From assembly GCA_963995505.1 (NCBI GenBank), contig OZ023187.1, positions 3,789,501 through 3,853,500 on the forward strand: a stretch of 64,000 bases of DNA, written 5' to 3'. Positions 54,730-64,000 of this stretch are shown in pieces (positions within the stretch are counted from its first letter, which is position 1; every line of letters starts with the position of its first letter). The notes below the pieces were generated by a model that saw only the letters and a list, made by a program, of their open reading frames with translations, ran no database searches and was not told the origin of the DNA. The translations under genes and the position numbers were made by a program. Source of the DNA: Hypericum androsaemum (lineage: Eukaryota; Streptophyta; Magnoliopsida; Malpighiales; Hypericaceae).

Positions 54730-54839
54730 CTTGAGACACGTTGCGATCTGGTAACTGGCTGGAAAACAGAGAACTGAGCACGAAATAAAAGGCAGCCTCC
54801 CATCACATAGGTGGGGGGTCCAAGAAAAGCACGAGACAC

Positions 54840-55951
54840 AAGGTCCAATTTATTGCGTCGGTGTTATAATTAAGTTGTAATACACTTTATTTAACAAAAA
54901 AAAATATTTCCACAGAAAAAACTAAAAAATCGAAAATTTTACCTGATTTACGAACGATACATACTAATTAAAGTTACTTGAATAATCTCATATGTCAACT
55001 CACTTTGTTAATTTATAGTGTGTTTAGCATAGCCACAGGGCATGTGGGGCACTTGATGTGTGTACTCTCAAGGTCTCAGCTTGGTTAACCAGGAAATTAA
55101 GAATTGGACTGTAATATAAAAAAATTAAGAAATATAGTGTGCTTTGGTTCTGTCAAAAACAATAGAGAATTGGACCTACCATATTTACAATAATTATTAA
55201 CCAACCATACCATATTTTTTAAGCCAATCACTTAATTGTAAATTGACTACGAATTCGACGAAAGTTGATTCCAGTATTATAGATATTCGAATTCTTTCGA
55301 ATAATTCTTTAAAAAAATTCAGTCAAATATTATGATTAAACACTAAGCTGGCTATTCTTATATCAAAAATATTAAATTAGTGAAATCCATAATTTTTAAA
55401 AATACATTTCGACCATGACCCAGGACCAACCTCGGGTCGTCGTCTACCCTCAATCAGGCATCCGATTCAATAGGTCGGGCTGTCCAGTTTGCTTGGTGGA
55501 TAAGTCGGTCTAGTCAAAAAATGTATTTTTGAAAAAAAAATATATCTAAATTTAAAAGTTTAAATATATTTTAATATTTGTACGTTAGATTTTTGCAATA
55601 AAGTTAGATAATATTGGTAACTTCTTATTTAATACTGAATATAATAAATATTATATATTTTCAATCGGTCTTGGGTCGTTGATTGAAACCATGGTGAAAT
55701 CTAAATCTTCCTTCAAATTAGAAATTTTAATTAATTTATTGCAGAAATTAATTAATTAAATTAAGCAGTAGAATCGCTCCTTCCTCGCAACTTCCTTCCC
55801 AGATCCAAACTCATTTAAACATAATCATCGTAATCATCACATCACGCACATTAGGAAACCCACTTCAACAAGCAAACAAAAAAAAACCTTCCCCAAACCC
55901 TAATTCCTCCAACTGCCGGAGTCTGAGAATCCAGCGACGGCGTCGTTTTAG
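54840..55951 (+). other. Leader / upstream region of the Ca2+-ATPase gene
   Basis: AT-rich in 54840-55780, then pyrimidine-rich and typical of a 5' UTR (about 55780-55951, ...cttccccaaaccctaattcc...). If the promoter is at 54700-54800, most of this stretch would be a 5'-UTR intron; otherwise a second promoter lies close to the ATG. The sequence alone does not decide. Confidence 0.4.
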
Positions 55952-61038
<5,087 letters not shown>

Positions 61039-61778
61039 TTGATCAACCGCGGATTGAACAAGGACCTTCTAAGCACAAACCCAAGCGAGCCGTCCGAAGC
61101 AGATGAAAGCGAAGTAGTGGGCGAGTCTTATGTAGGACCTTTTGTACTCGATTGTCCGCGCCTCTAACCCTTGCCCTCTGGAAAGAGCAGGGGCGGGCTC
61201 GGACCTTAACGATGCCATTGGATTGTATTAGGGCAAAACTTGTCTCAACTCCATCACATACGTTACTCCGGGTTTAAACTGTAGTTTAGCTTCTGATAAT
61301 CTGTGGACTGACGGTAGTCTCTTAATGGACATTGGCTTTATACTGGAATAGCTGCTTGGAATACAAAGCTCTCTTCCATTCAAGAAGCATATATTGAGAG
61401 TAAAAATCCAGTAATTAAGGAGGGGAGTAATCTCTGTATCTGTATTAAGTTATCCTAGGAAACTTGAAAATTTAAATTTTGAATTTTCAAAAAAATTTTG
61501 AATTTTTTTCTTTTACTCACCTCTTTTCTTTCCCCTCTCCCTTCCCATTTCTCTCTCTCTCATCTGCAAAGAGCTGCCGTTCCAGTGGATATCCGAATCT
61601 TTATAAAAAATAGATATCAAATTCAGATTTCGAATGCTATATATTTTGTTCACACTTGCCCACCACATCAGCATTCAGGTTCCGCATTGACACTACATAT
61701 CGAAAGAGTTTCGCAATGAGTCGATTTACTAGAAGAGTTTGAGGAGATTGGGCACAGCCCCTTAGGAAAATTGGGTTC
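61039..61778 (+). other. 3' UTR and flank of the Ca2+-ATPase gene
   Basis: The 3' UTR probably extends to about 61400-61450. A T/C-rich stretch (61500-61562) follows. No other gene is present before the third copia element. Confidence 0.5.
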
Positions 61779-62128
61779 TGATAAAGATCAAAGATGATCT
61801 TCAAGGAGTCGGTTGTAATCTTCAAGTTGAAGAGAAACGCGGCAAGGAGAAAAGAAAGGAGAATGGGCCTGAGGTATTAAGCCCAACAGGAGGATGCAAC
61901 AGACGAAAAGTGGAAATAAGACCACTGCTAGAGAATGACACGTGTCATACCCGGGTAGGCTGAAAGATCCCCATTTTCCCTTCTTGTCATTTTGTACAGA
62001 GTCAGTTAGGATCTTTTCTTTCCTCATGATGAGCTGTGTATATATGATGTACAAATGATTCCTTTTGTGATATGGAAAACATTTCCCACATTCCATCTGT
62101 CTAGTTTCTAATGATCAATTTCTTATCA
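61779..62128 (+). repeat. Probable 5' LTR of a third copia element
   Basis: The right boundary is fixed by the primer-binding site. A segment starting TGATAA (61779) and ending TTATCA (62128) gives perfect 6-bp inverted ends, so a 350-bp LTR is proposed. The partner LTR would be beyond the window, so this cannot be confirmed here. Confidence 0.6.
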
Positions 62129-62140
62129 TGGTATCAGAGC
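62129..62140 (+). other. Primer-binding site, tRNA-Met(i)
   Basis: TGGTATCAGAGC directly follows the proposed LTR end and matches the copia consensus exactly. Confidence 0.92.
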
Positions 62141-62198
62141 AGAATTTATAAAATTCCGTACAACTTTTCCTTCTCCTTTCTTTCACCACACAAGAGTC

Positions 62199-64000
62199 AT
62201 GGCAGACCTTGTAGCTCCACCAGTACCGGCCGATCATGCAGCCAACCCTTATTATCTCCACCCTGGAGAGAATTCGGCGAGTGTTCTTGTTACTCCACTC
62301 CTCAATGGAGATAATTACCATTCTTGGTATCGATCAATGCGGATGACTTTGGAGACCAAGAATAAGCTTGGTTTCGTGGATCGAAGCATCCCTGTTCCAG
62401 GTCTTGGAGACCCACTGTATACGTCTTGGAGGCGTTGTAACACCATGGTGATCCGGTGGATGATGAACTCCATCGAAGCCAATCTCATCGACAGCTTGCA
62501 ATGGTGCGAGTTAGCAGCTGATATCTGGGAAGAACTCCAGGAACGTTTTGGAGGCAGTGATCTGATCCGCATAGCTGAACTCAAGCGTGTGATTCACTCC
62601 CTCAATCAAGGTATCCTCTCTATTCAAGACTATTATACTAAGTACAAAGGCTTGTGGGAGCAATTGATCCAGTTTAGACCTATAAACAACTGTACTTGTG
62701 GTGATGATGGGGCTGCGTGTGTTGCAGTAAATGAAGTTCGTAACTATCAGTCTCAGGATATGATTATAGGATTTTTGATTGGTCTCAATGAGAACTTTGC
62801 GTCTATTAGATCTCAGATCCTAATGATAGATCCTTTACCACCCATGAGTCGTGTTTTATATCTTATGAGACAACATGAATGCCAAGTGATGGGTTTAGTT
62901 CCTCTCCCTATTGTCACGCATTCTAGAGACACTCCTGTTTTGGCTGCACAATCTTCAAACAATAGGAGGTATGGGTCTCAGAATAACAATCAGTACAAGA
63001 AGCCTGTGTGTTCTCATTGTCGTATGACAGGTCACACTATGGATAAGTGTTACAAACTCCATGGTTATCCACCTAGATTTGTGTTTAAGCCACGAGAAAA
63101 TGTGGTTAATGCTGCAGCTGGGGGAGAGCAAGTTGCTTTTGCAGGTGATGTACGTTCAGCCGGCCAAGTCCCTCATGCTGCTATGTAACAACTCAACCAA
63201 ATTCAGAAGCAATTAAATGGTTTGGTTGGATCCTTCCAGCAGAACTTCTCGCGAACAGGTGGTGTGCAGCACTCTGGCAACCATCTGCAGCAGCATCCAC
63301 CACCTGCATCACCTTCTTTGACATCCATAGTGGCACAACTATTGGATTCGAATGCTGTTTCTGCAGGTATGATACTAAACCTTCGACTGCGACAGACCTG
63401 CAGTCATGCTTCCTGGATTCTCGACTTAGGTGCCTCCACACACGTGGCCTGTAGTCTTTCTCATTTTGCTTCTTATCAGGAAATTAAGCCTACATATGTG
63501 ACTCTGCCTGATGGCTCTCGAATCCAGGCAACACACATGGGGACAGTACACTTATCTGCAGATTTGGTTCTTCATGAAGTTTTACATGTGCCAGGATTTA
63601 GTTTTAATCTACTATCTATCAGCCGATTGACAAGTGATGCTGCTTGTTCACTAACTTTTTGTGATGTTACTTGGGCCATACAGGACCTTGTCAAGCAGAG
63701 GACGATTGGTTTTGATGAGAAGTGTAACGGGCTCTACTACATCAACCTCACCTATCAACCATCACCTACCATAAACCATGCCTTGCTGACCAGAGAGCCA
63801 CCTTATATCCATCACAATCTAGACCTTTGGCACTACCGTCTGGGACATGTTCCTAGCTCTCAGCTTCTCCTTTTTAAGCAGATTTGTCCTGCTGTATCAG
63901 ACAAGTGTTCAGCACATTGTGCAAGTTGTCACTACGCTAAACACAAGCGTTCTCCTTTTGCTCTTAGTTCTACTCGAGCTGCTGCCATTTTTGAGCTGAT
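62199..64000 (+). pseudogene. copia gag-pol (5' part, runs off the right edge), one stop
   Basis: Gag begins MADLVAPP at 62199, with the Copia-like N domain (LLNGDNYHSWYRSM), the UBN2-type gag region and a zinc knuckle CSHCRMTGHTMDKC (about 63008-63049). A TAA at 63186-63188 interrupts the frame. After it the same frame continues with protease (ILDLGASTHVA; DSGA is usual, so Ser is Leu) and gag-pre-integrase (LWHYRLGH ... CASC at about 63927) to the window end. The subgroup differs from the two minus-strand elements. RT is outside the window. Confidence 0.92.

Noticed and set aside
55400..55700. A second TIR element upstream of ECA1, from GGGTCG-type words in both orientations
   Set aside because: The putative ends match only loosely and no target duplication was found.

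Overview
This is a plant nuclear window, almost certainly from a flowering plant and probably a eudicot. Its host genes carry GT-AG introns and are recognisable members of plant-specific families. Most of the remaining DNA is LTR retrotransposons, plant LINEs, DNA-transposon derivatives and a large endogenous plant pararetrovirus (Caulimoviridae) cluster. The intergenic DNA is AT-rich. No tRNA, rRNA or CRISPR array was seen. I cannot name the species.

Three host genes look intact. (1) Minus strand, 6407 to 1294: a ten-exon gene for a malectin-like/LRR membrane protein with no kinase domain. (2) Plus strand, 31452-33956: an intronless CrRLK1L receptor kinase very close to Arabidopsis HERK1. 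(3) Plus strand, 55952-61038: an eight-exon ER-type P2A Ca2+-ATPase whose spliced length is 1061 residues (ECA1/ECA4 type). About 1.2 kb upstream of it is a perfect ER-stress response element (CCAAT-N9-CCACG, reverse orientation) overlapping a TGACGTGG motif.

The rest is mobile DNA. Left to right: a possible retroelement tail (1-720); an intronic MITE (2908-3095); a degenerate Ty1/copia element on the minus strand (7752-12483); a 602-bp TIR element with a 9-bp target duplication (12757-13358); a 5'-truncated LINE (15965-18310); the pararetrovirus cluster (18407-30305); a second minus-strand copia element with perfect GATTA target duplication and an internal ORF broken only by in-frame stops (37027-42166); a 5'-truncated LINE with a 15-bp target duplication (43427-44373); a full-length LINE (44699-51460); a Pack-MULE-like element carrying pieces of two host genes (51811-53296); and the 5' part of a third copia element running off the right edge (61779-64000).

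The pararetrovirus cluster is the most unusual part. It holds at least three versions of the coat protein-protease-RT-RNase H region, joined head-to-tail and head-to-head. It also holds a viroplasmin-like ORF, a movement-protein ORF, a coiled-coil ORF, a leader with two very small overlapping ORFs, and a tRNA-Met primer-binding site. It combines the badnavirus-type CX2CX11CX2CX4CX2C motif with a viroplasmin/RNase H1 N-terminal-like domain, so its genus is unclear. All copies carry breaks, and its inverted arms could form hairpin RNA if transcribed.

The LINE at 44699-51460 sits inside one copy of a short tandem duplication. The neighbouring copy (53314-53772) keeps the empty site, so the insertion can be dated relative to the duplication.
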